Shown: positions 9,355 through 23,635, counted from the first letter of the stretch. The stretch is 64,000 nt of DNA from Desulfuromonadales bacterium (GCA_016650295.1 JAENWA010000114.1:1-64000); one strand, 5' to 3'. Notes: a model not told the origin generated them from the letters alone. Numbers and translations are program-made.

Positions 9355-10447
9355 TCGCCGTCTGCTGACAAATATAGACTGGATGTTGGCCGGGTTGGTG
9401 ATTGCCGTCTGTCTGCTGGGGATACTCAATATCTACAGCGCTACCACACCCTATAAAATCGTCGCGACCCCCTATTACATCAAACAATTTTACTGGCTGC
9501 TGGTCGGGATGTTTATTGCCCTAATGGTCTGTACGGTGGACTATCATGTCCTTGAGGATTTATCCTACTGGCTTTACGTTATCATCGTTTTCCTGCTGGT
9601 TGTGGTCCTGGTGATCGGTCGGCGTTCGATGGGGGCGACACGCTGGCTTAATCTGGGTCTGTTCAATGTCCAGCCGTCAGAATTGATGAAAATTGTAATA
9701 ATTATGACGTTTGCCCGCTTCTTCAATAATTTTCAATCCATCGGAGGACTGACTGTCAAAGACATGCTTTTGCCGCTCAGCATTCTTGCCCTGCCGGCGT
9801 TGCTGATCATGAAACAGCCCGACCTGGGCACGGCCATACTTGTAATACTGATAGCTCTTTCAATGTCGGTCTATCGCGGTCTCCGCTGGTCTACGGTGGT
9901 TACCTTTGTCCTGGTCACTGTACCGCTCGCCTGGGCGGGGTGGAGTTTTTTTCTGCGGCCGTACCAGAAGAATCGTATCCTCGACTTCCTCGATCCGGAG
10001 AGGTCCCGTCTGGGGAGTGGCTACCACATTATCCAGAGCAAGATTGCGGTCGGTTCGGGAGGATTCTTCGGCAAAGGGTTTGTTAAAGGCACCCAGGCAC
10101 AGCTCCGTTTCCTGCCGGAGCAGCATACCGACTTCGCATTTTCCGTTTTTGCCGAAGAGTGGGGTTTTATCGGCTGTATGGTGCTTATAATTCTTTACCT
10201 GTCACTTGTCCTGTGGGGTCTCAATATAGCCCGGCGCTGCAATGACCGTTTTGGGGCTCTCCTGGCAATAGGCGTCACTGCCATGCTGTTCTGGCATATC
10301 GTGATCAACATGGGCATGGTGATCGGCATGTTTCCGGTGGTCGGGGTGCCGATGCCGTTTTTCTCCTACGGCGGCACTTCCATGATCACCTCAATGGTCG
10401 GCATAGGCATCCTGCAGAATATCAGTATGCGACGCTTCATGTTCTGA
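9347..10447 (+). CDS. rodA: Peptidoglycan glycosyltransferase RodA
   Basis: SEDS-family membrane glycosyltransferase that polymerises lipid II and works as a pair with PBP2. The 366-residue protein has about ten transmembrane segments. Family blocks include RSMGATRWLNLG, FNVQPSELMK, KQPDLGTA, FLPEQHTDFAFSVFAEEWGF and the C-terminal GVPMPFFSYGGTSM. It begins inside the end of mrdA (ATGATTGA junction), so it is the last gene of a translationally coupled cell-shape operon. No terminator-like hairpin is obvious before the convergent vapC gene. Confidence 0.95.
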   Translation: MIDRRLLTNIDWMLAGLVIAVCLLGILNIYSATTPYKIVATPYYIKQFYWLLVGMFIALMVCTVDYHVLEDLSYWLYVIIVFLLVVVLVIGRRSMGATRWLNLGLFNVQPSELMKIVIIMTFARFFNNFQSIGGLTVKDMLLPLSILALPALLIMKQPDLGTAILVILIALSMSVYRGLRWSTVVTFVLVTVPLAWAGWSFFLRPYQKNRILDFLDPERSRLGSGYHIIQSKIAVGSGGFFGKGFVKGTQAQLRFLPEQHTDFAFSVFAEEWGFIGCMVLIILYLSLVLWGLNIARRCNDRFGALLAIGVTAMLFWHIVINMGMVIGMFPVVGVPMPFFSYGGTSMITSMVGIGILQNISMRRFMF

Positions 10448-10468
10448 TGTTGTTTTGTGGGATGTTAT

Positions 10469-10879
10469 TTACGGGGCAATCAGTTTAAGTGTTGGAAAAT
10501 ATGTGCGGTAACGTGCCGCATCACGTGTCAACAAGGTAAGTCCGGAAATAACCGCATGTGCGCCGATAAAAAAATCCGGTAATGGTGAATGTTTTGTGCC
10601 GCCCAATTTACGGTATCGAATGAAGCACTTACCCGCCAGAAACGCCGCTTCCCAGGGAATCGGCATTCGCAGGAAATAATCCGGTGGCAACGCTTCCTCC
10701 AGTTCTTCAATACGTTTAAAGCCAATTGAAACTTCAGCGTAGATAATCGGATTTATGATTAAAGAACAGGTATCCGCCGCCTTCTGCAATTGGGTGGACG
10801 ACCATTCATACCAGATTGGATCCTCTTCCAGCAGATCAAGCAATACATTGCTGTCCACAAGCACGTTGGTTGTATTCAA
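10469..10879 (-). CDS. vapC: PIN-domain toxin of a VapBC module
   Basis: Probable ribonuclease toxin of 136 residues. The PIN-domain acidic residues are visible: LVDSNVLLDLL (Asp8) near the start, a middle EVSIGF, and PDFFIGAHAV (Asp at about 102) with TRDAARY near the end. VapC proteins cleave tRNA or rRNA; the target is not predictable here. Its start overlaps the stop of the antitoxin gene by four bases, the normal coupled arrangement. It is convergent with rodA, 21 bases from it, which puts the module at the left edge of an accessory scar. Confidence 0.88.
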   Translation of the reverse strand: MNTTNVLVDSNVLLDLLEEDPIWYEWSSTQLQKAADTCSLIINPIIYAEVSIGFKRIEELEEALPPDYFLRMPIPWEAAFLAGKCFIRYRKLGGTKHSPLPDFFIGAHAVISGLTLLTRDAARYRTYFPTLKLIAP

Positions 10880-11106
10880 TCGTCACCTCTGGTAAACGCC
10901 ATTATTTCATCTGTTGTCATCCGGACTGTGGCGCGGCCCCGCATGTTCTCGACAAGTCGCTTTCCCCTGCTGTTTTCCGATGTGGCCGTACGCAAAATAA
11001 CGGTAGCATCCTCCATAACAAACTCAACCTCGCTCTGGGGGAATATGCCCAGATGCTGACGAACATTGCGTGGTATCGTCACTTGTCCCTTACTGGTTAC
11101 CCTCAT
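10876..11106 (-). CDS. vapB: AbrB/MazE-type antitoxin VapB
   Basis: A 76-residue antitoxin with an N-terminal swapped-hairpin AbrB DNA-binding fold: MRVTSKGQVTIPRNVRQHLG is the classical SpoVT-AbrB signature. The rest (about 45-76) is charged and would wrap the VapC toxin. The ATG has AAAGGAGAC seven bases upstream. An 11-bp-arm palindrome lies just upstream and is the likely autoregulatory operator. Confidence 0.88.
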   Translation of the reverse strand: MRVTSKGQVTIPRNVRQHLGIFPQSEVEFVMEDATVILRTATSENSRGKRLVENMRGRATVRMTTDEIMAFTRGDD

Positions 11107-11125
11107 GGCTCAGGTCTCCTTTTTG

Positions 11126-11151
11126 ATGTAATACTTGATAAAGTATTACAT
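11126..11151 (-). promoter_or_regulatory. Palindromic operator upstream of vapB
   Basis: ATGTAATACTT and AAGTATTACAT form a perfect inverted repeat around GATA, 20 bases before the vapB start. VapB-VapC complexes usually repress their own promoter at such sites. The assignment comes from position and symmetry; binding is inferred. Confidence 0.6.
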
Positions 11152-11260
11152 TGCCGGTTTGGCATGTCAATGTATTGTTCCAATATTCCTTGTTCCAAGG
11201 AGCCTGTCGGACTTAGGAGAAATCTACTGCAAATCCGCCTGTGCGGTCCATATTTTCCTC

Positions 11261-11369
11261 GTTACGCAGCTCCTGCTGCGTAACGCAATGGTGCGACAAG
11301 CTCCCGCTTGGCGTTTTGGTAAGCGGGAGCTTACCTTGCCGGTGCGTTACCAAGCTGGAGCTTGGTAAC
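11261..11369. repeat. Cluster of three perfect palindromes with GGA-core loops
   Basis: Three hairpins stand in a row. The first is GTTACGCAGC-TCCT-GCTGCGTAAC (11261-11284), the second GGTAAGC-GGGA-GCTTACC (11318-11335), the third GTTACCAAGC-TGGA-GCTTGGTAAC (11346-11369). Arms are perfect and every loop is TGGA, GGGA or its complement. Two more of the same design occur at 12979-13030. They look like an extragenic palindrome family or the ends of a small mobile repeat. The flanks (11152-11260 and 11548-11670) show no gene I can support. Confidence 0.7.
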
Positions 11370-11379
11370 GAGAAAAAAC

Positions 11380-11547
11380 GCCATCCCCACCATCCGCGCC
11401 ACCTCGGAGCACATCGGCTGGAACCTGAAGCATGCCACCGTCATCCGCATTAACCCCCGCGAACCGGAGATCAAGTCGCCACACCTCTCGTTTGCCTGCG
11501 GTGCCCTGGAGGGATTGCGGCAGACCGATGCCCTGCTCCGGCCATAA
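11380..11547 (+). pseudogene. Orphan gene tail of about 50 codons (possibly sirtuin-like)
   Basis: An open frame begins at the edge of the palindrome cluster without its own start signal and ends with a stop at 11545-11547. The peptide (HIGWNLKHATVIRINPREPE, then PHLSFACGALEGLRQTDALL) reads like the well-packed C-terminus of a folded enzyme. The INPREP...CGALEGL pattern reminds me of SIR2-family ends, but I cannot confirm this. The likeliest reading is the remnant of a gene whose front was lost when the repeats arrived. Confidence 0.35.
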
Positions 11548-11673
11548 TCCCAAAAACGGCAACCGATCACGCGGAGACGCGGAGTTCGCGGAAATCACAA
11601 CCAGTCATCAAAGTAATGTATCTTGCCAAACAGGTGAATAACACCTTGCTCTTCTCTGACAAACATGAAATAC

Positions 11674-11681
11674 TTGTACAA
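11674..11681 (+). promoter_or_regulatory. Probable YefM operator core (TTGTACAA)
   Basis: The palindrome TTGTACAA, containing TGTACA, lies 23 bases before the yefM start. In E. coli the YefM-YoeB complex represses its promoter through palindromes with a TGTACA core. A second copy is not evident, so this is a half-documented operator. Confidence 0.5.
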
Positions 11682-11703
11682 CTAATAAGACAAGAGGTGT
11701 GCA

Positions 11704-11958
11704 ATGCGAGTCATTAATTTTTCAGAGGCTAGAAATCACCTCAAGCAGGTAATGGACCAGACTGTTGCCGATGCCGATTTCACCGTTATTGCCCGTCGCG
11801 ACTCTCCTGATGCGGTACTAATGTCTCTTGATACCTTCAATAGTTTTATGGAAACGGTTCATCTTCTGAAAACACCTGCCAATGCCGTTCATCTTGCCGA
11901 ATCTATTGAACAGTATCAATCAGGGGAACTGGTAAGCGGAAATCTGGCAGATGCCTGA
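11704..11958 (+). CDS. yefM: YefM/Phd-family antitoxin
   Basis: An 84-residue antitoxin. The N-terminal MRVINFSEARNHLKQVMDQ and the later ARRDSPDAVLMSLDTFNSFMET are the Phd/YefM DNA-binding fold. The C-terminal acidic part (about 60-84) would neutralise the YoeB toxin. An AGAGGTG ribosome-binding site precedes the ATG. It overlaps yoeB by eight bases, so the two are coupled. The module sits between repeats and a broken IS, an accessory setting. Confidence 0.9.
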   Translation: MRVINFSEARNHLKQVMDQTVADADFTVIARRDSPDAVLMSLDTFNSFMETVHLLKTPANAVHLAESIEQYQSGELVSGNLADA

Positions 11959-12211
11959 GCAACTGACCTGGACACTTGCCGCCTGGGAAGATTACCAATA
12001 CTGGCAGACGCAAGACAGAAAAACCTTGAAGCGGATCAATCTTCTGATTCAGGATGCCATGCGCAGCCCGTTTGAAGGGATCGGCAAACCGGAACCTTTG
12101 CGGGAAAACCTTTCCGGATTCTGGTCTCGCAGAATAGACGAGACGCATCGGCTGGTGTACACGGTCAATGGTGCCACGCTTGTTATAATTGCCTGCCGTT
12201 ACCACTACTGA
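11951..12211 (+). CDS. yoeB: YoeB-family mRNA interferase toxin
   Basis: An 86-residue RelE-superfamily endoribonuclease that cuts mRNA on the ribosome. Family features are TWTLAAWEDYQYWQTQDRKTLKRINLLI, then GIGKPEPLRENLSGFWSRRIDETHRLVY and the end CRYHY. The conserved catalytic residues (Glu46-, Arg65- and His83-like positions in E. coli YoeB) have visible counterparts in KPEPL, SRRID and CRYHY, and the protein ends in the usual HY, so it looks intact. It is translated from within the antitoxin gene's end. Confidence 0.9.
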   Translation: MPEQLTWTLAAWEDYQYWQTQDRKTLKRINLLIQDAMRSPFEGIGKPEPLRENLSGFWSRRIDETHRLVYTVNGATLVIIACRYHY

Positions 12212-12309
12212 CATCATCTGTGCATTGTTGTACCTTGCGCCGCAGATTCAGGTTGCGCAGGAGTGTACAGAACGGTTCTTGATGGAAAGATTGGGGATTC
12301 CGCATCAAG

Positions 12310-12388
12310 TCGGCCACCCATTACGATCGAACTCGGCCACCCAATATGATTGAAGTCGGCCACCCATTCCGATTGATCTCGGCCACCC
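12310..12388 (+). repeat. Four 23-bp-spaced TCGGCCACCC repeats (IS21-type terminal array)
   Basis: TCGGCCACCC starts at 12310, 12333, 12356 and 12379, exactly 23 bases apart, with degenerate 13-base spacers resembling ATTCCGATTGATC. IS21-family elements carry multiple short repeats at their ends as transposase-binding sites. The array lies upstream of a truncated istA in the expected orientation, so it marks the left end of that element. Confidence 0.75.
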
Positions 12389-12486
12389 CCTGAGTACTTC
12401 GCACGACCCCCCGTTTATTGTCGTCGCTGGGCTATTTCAACAAGCGTATGTTCTCCCCTCATTAATCAAATTTTGAGGAGAATCAT

Positions 12487-12951
12487 GTGCCAGCGGAGAG
12501 AACCCCTATGCGTAAAATCAGAGAGATATTAAGACTGAAGTGGACCTCTCAACTCAGTAACCGCGAGATTGCAAAAAGTTGCTCGACAGCCAGAAGCACT
12601 GTGGCCGGTTGTCTTGAACGTGCCTCAAATGCCGGGCTGTCCTGGCCTTTGCCTGATCATCTGGACGACACTGCTTTGGAGCACCTGTTGTATCCGCCTG
12701 TTGTCGTTTCCGAAGCGGTCAGGGTTATGCCGGAATGGTCCCTGTTGCAAAAAGAGATGCGAAAGAAGAATGTCACCTTGGCTCTTTTGTGGGACGAATA
12801 CAAAGTAGGCCAACCGGATGGTTACCAGTACAGCCAGTTCTGCAAACTTTACCGGGAGTTCACCGGTCGTGTGGATTGCTGCATGCGCCAGCGCTACGTA
12901 GCCGGTGAAAAGTTGTTTGTCGATTATTGCGGCCAGACCGTGCCGTTAATG
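12487..12951 (+). pseudogene. istA: IstA transposase, truncated
   Basis: The N-terminal part of an IS21-family transposase: a helix-turn-helix region (REILRLKWTSQLSNREIAKS) and the beginning of the integrase core ([19 protein letters not shown], with the first catalytic Asp). A full IstA has roughly 400-500 residues. Here the homologous reading ends at about residue 155, and the frame runs on into repeat sequence until a stop at 13027-13029. The GTG at 12487 has GAGGAG six bases upstream and is the probable original start; an ATG lies seven codons later. Confidence 0.8.
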
Positions 12952-12978
12952 GCCTTGCAAGCTCTTTCTTGCATATAC

Positions 12979-13030
12979 GACAAGCTGGAGCTTGTCACCC
13001 CATTGCATTACGCAGCTGGAGCTGCGTAAT
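12979..13030. repeat. Two TGGA-loop palindromes at the istA break
   Basis: GACAAGC-TGGA-GCTTGTC (12979-12996) and ATTACGCAGC-TGGA-GCTGCGTAAT (13007-13030) are perfect and share arm cores (CAAGC, ACGCAGC) with the cluster at 11261-11369. They lie just downstream of the point where IstA similarity stops. Confidence 0.7.
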
Positions 13031-13044
13031 GAGGAAGGGAATCA

Positions 13045-13076
13045 GAAAGCCGCACGCTGCAAAGGGGGCGGCTTTC
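13045..13076 (+). terminator. Hairpin in the lepA leader
   Basis: GAAAGCCGC pairs with GCGGCTTTC across a 14-base loop. There is no T-run directly after it, so termination is uncertain. It could insulate lepA from the IS remnant. Confidence 0.35.
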
Positions 13077-13165
13077 GTTGTGATTTCCCCCTTTTCCCTT
13101 TACTTTCCCGCCGGTTTTATTTAAGCTACACAATTCAATTTTGTCGCACACATCCGAAGGAATTC

Positions 13166-14962
<1,797 letters not shown>

Positions 14963-15044
14963 CGCAACTACATTGATAGCGACTGTTCACGGTGTCTCGT
15001 CGAGGATCACAGATCACGAAATAACTAAATGCAAAGGATTTTCC

Positions 15045-15713
15045 ATGGAAGAATATAAGGAATCGTCACAGGATCTGTCCGTAACGGAAAAACCGGAAAA
15101 GGTTTTCAAGAAAAAGAGCATCATACGCGAGTATACCGAATCAATCATTATTGCGGTGCTTCTGGCGCTGGTGATCCGCACCTACTTGGTGCAGGCCTTC
15201 AAGATCCCCTCCGGCTCCATGGAGGACACTCTGGCCATCGGCGATCATCTGTTGGTGAACAAGTTTATCTACGGAACGAAAATCCCGTTTACGACTCAGT
15301 CGGTCATAAAGATTCGTGACCCGCGTCAGGGTGACGTGATTGTTTTTGAATATCCCGAGGATGCCAGCAAGGATTTTATCAAACGGGTTGTCGGTACACC
15401 GGGAGATGTGGTGGAAGGGAAGGACAAGAAGGTTTTTGTCAATGGCAAACCCTACGAAAATCCCCATGAGATTCACAAAGAGAAGGAGATCATCCCCAAG
15501 GAGATGAATCCGCGCGACACCTTCGGGCCGGTTACGGTGCCGCCCGGCTCATACTTCATGATGGGTGATAATCGCGACCGTTCCTACGACAGCCGTTTCT
15601 GGGGCTTTGTCAAGCGGGACAAGATCAAGGGGCTGGCCTTTATCAAATACTGGTCGTGGGACCGGGAGAAGTTCCGTCCGCGCTTCGGCAGTATCGGAAA
15701 CCTGATTAACTGA
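15045..15713 (+). CDS. lepB: Signal peptidase I
   Basis: Membrane serine protease that removes signal peptides from secreted proteins. It has 222 residues: a charged cytoplasmic tail, one transmembrane helix at about 32-50, then PSGSMEDTL with nucleophile Ser58, DFIKRVVGTPGD with general-base Lys113, and GDNRDRSYDSRFWGFV near the end. The ATG at 15045 has AAGGAT upstream and gives the usual short N-terminal tail; a longer frame would overlap lepA. The single-helix layout is typical of the family's shorter forms. Confidence 0.95.
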   Translation: MEEYKESSQDLSVTEKPEKVFKKKSIIREYTESIIIAVLLALVIRTYLVQAFKIPSGSMEDTLAIGDHLLVNKFIYGTKIPFTTQSVIKIRDPRQGDVIVFEYPEDASKDFIKRVVGTPGDVVEGKDKKVFVNGKPYENPHEIHKEKEIIPKEMNPRDTFGPVTVPPGSYFMMGDNRDRSYDSRFWGFVKRDKIKGLAFIKYWSWDREKFRPRFGSIGNLIN

Positions 15714-15752
15714 CATTCAATTTACATAGTATATTTTTGATTGGAGGATAGC

Positions 15753-17537
15753 ATGGATACACTCGGAAACTGGAAACGCACACATTATTGCGGTGATTTG
15801 CGTGCCGCGGACATCGGCAGCGAGGTCATCCTGATGGGATGGGCGCTGCGTCGTCGCGATCACGGTGGACTGATCTTTATCGACCTGCGCGACCGTGAAG
15901 GCATCGCCCAGATTGTCTTCGACCCTGAAGTTAACGGCGCAGGTCATGCTGTCGCGGAATCGGTACGCAGCGAGTTTGTCCTGGCGGTCAGAGGCACGGT
16001 TATTCCCCGTCCGGAAGGGACCGTCAATCCGAACATGAAGACCGGTGAGGTTGAGATTCAGGTATTGGAATGCAAGCTGCTCAACCGCTCCAAGCCGCTG
16101 CCGTTCATGCTGGATGAGCACAGCGAAATCAACGAGAATATCCGGCTCAAGTACCGCTATCTGGATCTTCGCCGGCCTCAGCTGCAGTATAATCTGATTC
16201 TGCGCTCAAAGGTCGCCCAGGTTACCAGGAACTATCTGGTGGATAACGATTTTATCGAGCTTGAGACACCCTTTCTCACCAAATCCACCCCCGAGGGGGC
16301 CCGCGACTTTCTGGTGCCGTCTCGCATCAACCAGGGGAGTTTTTACGCGCTGCCCCAATCACCCCAGATATTCAAACAGATTCTGATGATCTCCGGTTTT
16401 GACCGCTATTTCCAGGTGGTTCGCTGCTTCCGCGACGAAGATCTTCGGGCCGACCGTCAGCCTGAATTTACCCAGATCGACTGTGAGATGTCTTTCATCG
16501 ACCGCGAGGACATTATTACGGTCATGGAGGGGCTGATTGCCCGTATCTTCCGTGAGGCCAAGGGGGTCGCGGTGCAACTCCCGGTCGAGCGTATCACCTA
16601 CGCCGAGGCCATCCGACGTTTCGGTGTCGATAACCCGGACCTGCGTTTCGGCATGGAGTTGTGCGATCTGACCGACCTGGTCAAGGGTTCCGGTTTCAAA
16701 GTCTTTGCTGACGTGGCCTCCAAGGGCGGCATCATCAAGGGCATCAACGCCAAGGGGTGTGCCCGTCTCTCCCGCAAGGAGATTGACGACCTGACAACCT
16801 TTGTCGCTATTTATGGCGCCAAAGGGCTGGCCTATGTCAAGATCGAGAACAATGAGTGGCATTCGCCCATTGCCAAGTTCTTTACTCCTGAAGAGATCGC
16901 TGCCATGAACACCGCTTTTGATGCTGAAGAGGGCGATCTGCTGCTGTTCGTGGCCGACAAACCCAAGGTTGTCAACGATTCCCTCGGTAAGCTGCGCAAC
17001 CACCTGGCCGGCATTCTCGGACTGACCGACAAGGAGGTCTATCGCTTTGTCTGGGTAACCGATTTTCCTCTGCTGGAGTGGGACGAGGACGAAAAACGGT
17101 GGTCTGCCGTGCATCACCCCTTTACCGCCCCCATGGACGAAGATGTCGAGTTTGTCGAATCCGATCCGGGCCGCTGTCGCGCCAAGGCCTACGACCTGGT
17201 GCTTAATGGCAACGAGATCGGCGGTGGTTCAATCAGGATCCATCAGGAACAGGTACAGTCGCTTATGTTCAAGATGCTGGGAATGTCTGTTGAGGACGCC
17301 CGGAGCAAGTTCGGGTTCCTGCTGGATGCGTTGGAATTCGGCACGCCGCCCCACGGTGGAATAGCCTTTGGCTTGGATCGACTGATCATGCTGCTGACCG
17401 GCAGTGATTCCATCCGCGATGTGATTGCATTCCCCAAAACACAGAAAGGAACCTGTATGATGTCCGAGGCTCCCTCGCAGGTTGACAACAAGCAACTTCG
17501 CGAACTGGGTGTCAGGCTGGCGGAGAAACAGGCCTAA
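15753..17537 (+). CDS. aspS: Aspartyl-tRNA synthetase
   Basis: Class II aminoacyl-tRNA synthetase of 594 residues. An N-terminal OB-fold anticodon-binding domain ([20 protein letters not shown]) is followed by the catalytic domain: [11 protein letters not shown] (motif 1), [20 protein letters not shown] (motif 2) and [24 protein letters not shown] (motif 3). A GAD insertion domain lies between motifs 2 and 3, as in bacterial-type AspRS. The ATG at 15753 is preceded by TTGGAGGATAGC. Whether it also charges tRNA-Asn cannot be settled here, since the presence of asnS or gatCAB elsewhere is unknown. Confidence 0.95.
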   Translation: MDTLGNWKRTHYCGDLRAADIGSEVILMGWALRRRDHGGLIFIDLRDREGIAQIVFDPEVNGAGHAVAESVRSEFVLAVRGTVIPRPEGTVNPNMKTGEVEIQVLECKLLNRSKPLPFMLDEHSEINENIRLKYRYLDLRRPQLQYNLILRSKVAQVTRNYLVDNDFIELETPFLTKSTPEGARDFLVPSRINQGSFYALPQSPQIFKQILMISGFDRYFQVVRCFRDEDLRADRQPEFTQIDCEMSFIDREDIITVMEGLIARIFREAKGVAVQLPVERITYAEAIRRFGVDNPDLRFGMELCDLTDLVKGSGFKVFADVASKGGIIKGINAKGCARLSRKEIDDLTTFVAIYGAKGLAYVKIENNEWHSPIAKFFTPEEIAAMNTAFDAEEGDLLLFVADKPKVVNDSLGKLRNHLAGILGLTDKEVYRFVWVTDFPLLEWDEDEKRWSAVHHPFTAPMDEDVEFVESDPGRCRAKAYDLVLNGNEIGGGSIRIHQEQVQSLMFKMLGMSVEDARSKFGFLLDALEFGTPPHGGIAFGLDRLIMLLTGSDSIRDVIAFPKTQKGTCMMSEAPSQVDNKQLRELGVRLAEKQA

Positions 17538-17560
17538 GTGTGTAACTGCCCAGCTACTCC

Positions 17561-18256
17561 ATGAGATGCAGGTCAGCGCTGACATCTTTGCTGGTTTTCT
17601 GTCTATTGACGGCCTGCTCCACGCCGGCTCCGACCTGGCGGGTTAAGGCAGCGGCACTGGTTGAAGATCTTGTCAAACAGGATACCCGGGTACTGTTTCC
17701 GCAGGAGTACCTGAGCCTGCTGGAGACTTTTGAGCACGGAGAGGCTGTTTTGCATGTCCAGGGAGATGAGGTGGAGGCTGATGTCCTGTATCTGCTTACC
17801 CTGCAGAAGGGTTCGGTGTTAAAGGACGAGTTATACAAACGCAAGCTGCGACTGGCGGAAGAAGAACGTCAGCGAGCAGCGGCAGAGGCCGCCCGGATTG
17901 AACAGGAACGTCTGATGCTTCAGGCGGCGGAAGCAGAAGCGCGGCTTCGTGAACAAGAACAACGTGCCGCTCAATTGGAGGCTCAGAAAGCGGTAGCAAA
18001 AAAAGAGACTATAATAAAAGAGTTGCTCCAGCAGCAGACACTCAGTTACACGGTGCGCCGCGGCGAGACACTTCCGCAGATTGCCGCGCGCACCGAGATA
18101 TATAATGACTCCTCCCTGTGGCCACTGATTTATCGAGCCAATCGGGACCAGATCCGGGACCCCCGACAGCTCTGGCCCGGCCAGAACCTCAAAATTCCCC
18201 GCCATTTTACCCGCGACGAGGCCCAGGAGGCCAAACGCTACTCCGGCAAAAAATAA
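17561..18256 (+). CDS. LysM-domain lipoprotein with central coiled coil
   Basis: A 231-residue predicted lipoprotein. Signal sequence LLVFCLLTACS has a lipobox with Cys19. Residues about 85-155 form a long charged Ala/Glu/Arg coiled coil (EEERQRAAAEAARIEQERL). Residues about 170-216 are a LysM peptidoglycan-binding domain (YTVRRGETLPQIAARTEIY, LWPLIYRANRDQIRDP, LWPGQNLKIPR). The layout suggests a membrane-anchored spacer that reaches the cell wall. The function is unknown. It starts 23 bases after aspS and may be co-transcribed. About 300 bases without a gene follow. Confidence 0.82.
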   Translation: MRCRSALTSLLVFCLLTACSTPAPTWRVKAAALVEDLVKQDTRVLFPQEYLSLLETFEHGEAVLHVQGDEVEADVLYLLTLQKGSVLKDELYKRKLRLAEEERQRAAAEAARIEQERLMLQAAEAEARLREQEQRAAQLEAQKAVAKKETIIKELLQQQTLSYTVRRGETLPQIAARTEIYNDSSLWPLIYRANRDQIRDPRQLWPGQNLKIPRHFTRDEAQEAKRYSGKK

Positions 18257-18388
18257 TCTTAACGTGGTAATGTACTGTTTAAGCTGATTTCCAGATGGCA
18301 CATGTTTCATATTTCTGCAATGACATAAGACTCCTTGTATTTTGATGGTCGAATACACATAACCCTGCTGGACTTAATTTGATTTTTC

Positions 18389-18423
18389 TTGACAGTTAAT
18401 CGGTTTTTGTATACTGTATACAA
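18389..18423 (+). promoter_or_regulatory. Promoter overlapped by a perfect 17-bp palindrome
   Basis: TTGACA at 18389-18394 and TATACT at 18410-18415 (15-base spacing) suggest a promoter for the isocitrate dehydrogenase operon. Exactly over its -10 lies TTGTATAC-T-GTATACAA (18407-18423), a perfect odd-centred palindrome of the kind GntR-type and similar regulators bind. A second possible start signal, the extended -10 TGATATAAT, lies at 18449-18457. The rest of 18257-18565 is AT-rich and shows no gene. Geobacter has a known repressor of central metabolism, HgtR, but I cannot confirm its motif here. Confidence 0.55.
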
Positions 18424-18511
18424 GATTTTTATTTAAACTATAACCATCTGATATAATTACAGTTGTGCTGAAAATACACTTCATATTTTTTTTGGATAAA
18501 CGGCAGAATAG

Positions 18512-20791
<2,280 letters not shown>

Positions 20792-20849
20792 TATCGCATG
20801 TTTGTGATGCTCTTTTAAAACCTGCACTATTCCAGCGGATGTGATTTGG

Positions 20850-23296
<2,447 letters not shown>

Positions 23297-23329
23297 TAGT
23301 ATTTAAGCATCAGGTTTTCTTTTGTGAAT

Positions 23330-23359
23330 GCAAAAGAAGGGCGTCTGCCCTTCTTTTGC
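23330..23359 (+). terminator. Perfect 13-bp hairpin between mdh and korD
   Basis: GCAAAAGAAGGGC and GCCCTTCTTTTGC pair perfectly around GTCT. No T-run follows, so it may be a partial terminator, an mRNA-stabilising or processing hairpin that sets the mdh to kor ratio, or a small repeat. Confidence 0.5.
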
Positions 23360-23416
23360 CACTTTATGGGATCTGAAACCACACCTTTTATTACGGAAAT
23401 TAAGGAGTCTTGTCAG

Positions 23417-23614
23417 ATGGAGAAAAAACTGCCAAAAATCGAGATTATCGAGAAATATTGCAAGGGGTGTCATATCTGTGTCGAGTTCTGCCCAACCAAG
23501 GTTCTTGAGATGCAGGGTTTTGTCGCTGCGGTCAAAAATCTGGAGGCCTGCATCAAGTGCATGCAGTGCGAACTCAGATGCCCCGATTTTGCCATAAAGG
23601 TTATTACCGAATAA
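23417..23614 (+). CDS. korD: 2-oxoglutarate:ferredoxin oxidoreductase, ferredoxin-like delta subunit
   Basis: A 65-residue protein with two [4Fe-4S] motifs, CKGCHICVEFCP (about 15-26) and CIKCMQCELRCP (about 45-56). It is the electron-transfer subunit of the four-subunit KorDABC enzyme, which converts 2-oxoglutarate and CoA to succinyl-CoA with reduced ferredoxin. I chose the ATG at 23417, since TAAGGAGTCT is well spaced and the product begins directly before the ferredoxin fold. It is followed 21 bases later by korA. Confidence 0.93.
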   Translation: MEKKLPKIEIIEKYCKGCHICVEFCPTKVLEMQGFVAAVKNLEACIKCMQCELRCPDFAIKVITE

Positions 23615-23635
23615 TTCAACGGGAGGAAATGAACA

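Larger units (their letters stand above)
12310..12951 (+). mobile_element. Remnant of an IS21-family insertion sequence
   Basis: The element keeps its left terminal repeats and about the first 155 codons of istA. The rest of istA, istB and the right end are absent; at about 12952 the sequence changes abruptly into the palindromic repeat family and then the lepA leader. It cannot transpose on its own. Confidence 0.75.

Noticed and set aside
12310-12388. The four TCGGCCACCC repeats as a small CRISPR array
   Set aside because: Repeats are 10 bases and spacers 13, the spacers resemble each other, and there are no cas genes. IS21 terminal repeats fit.
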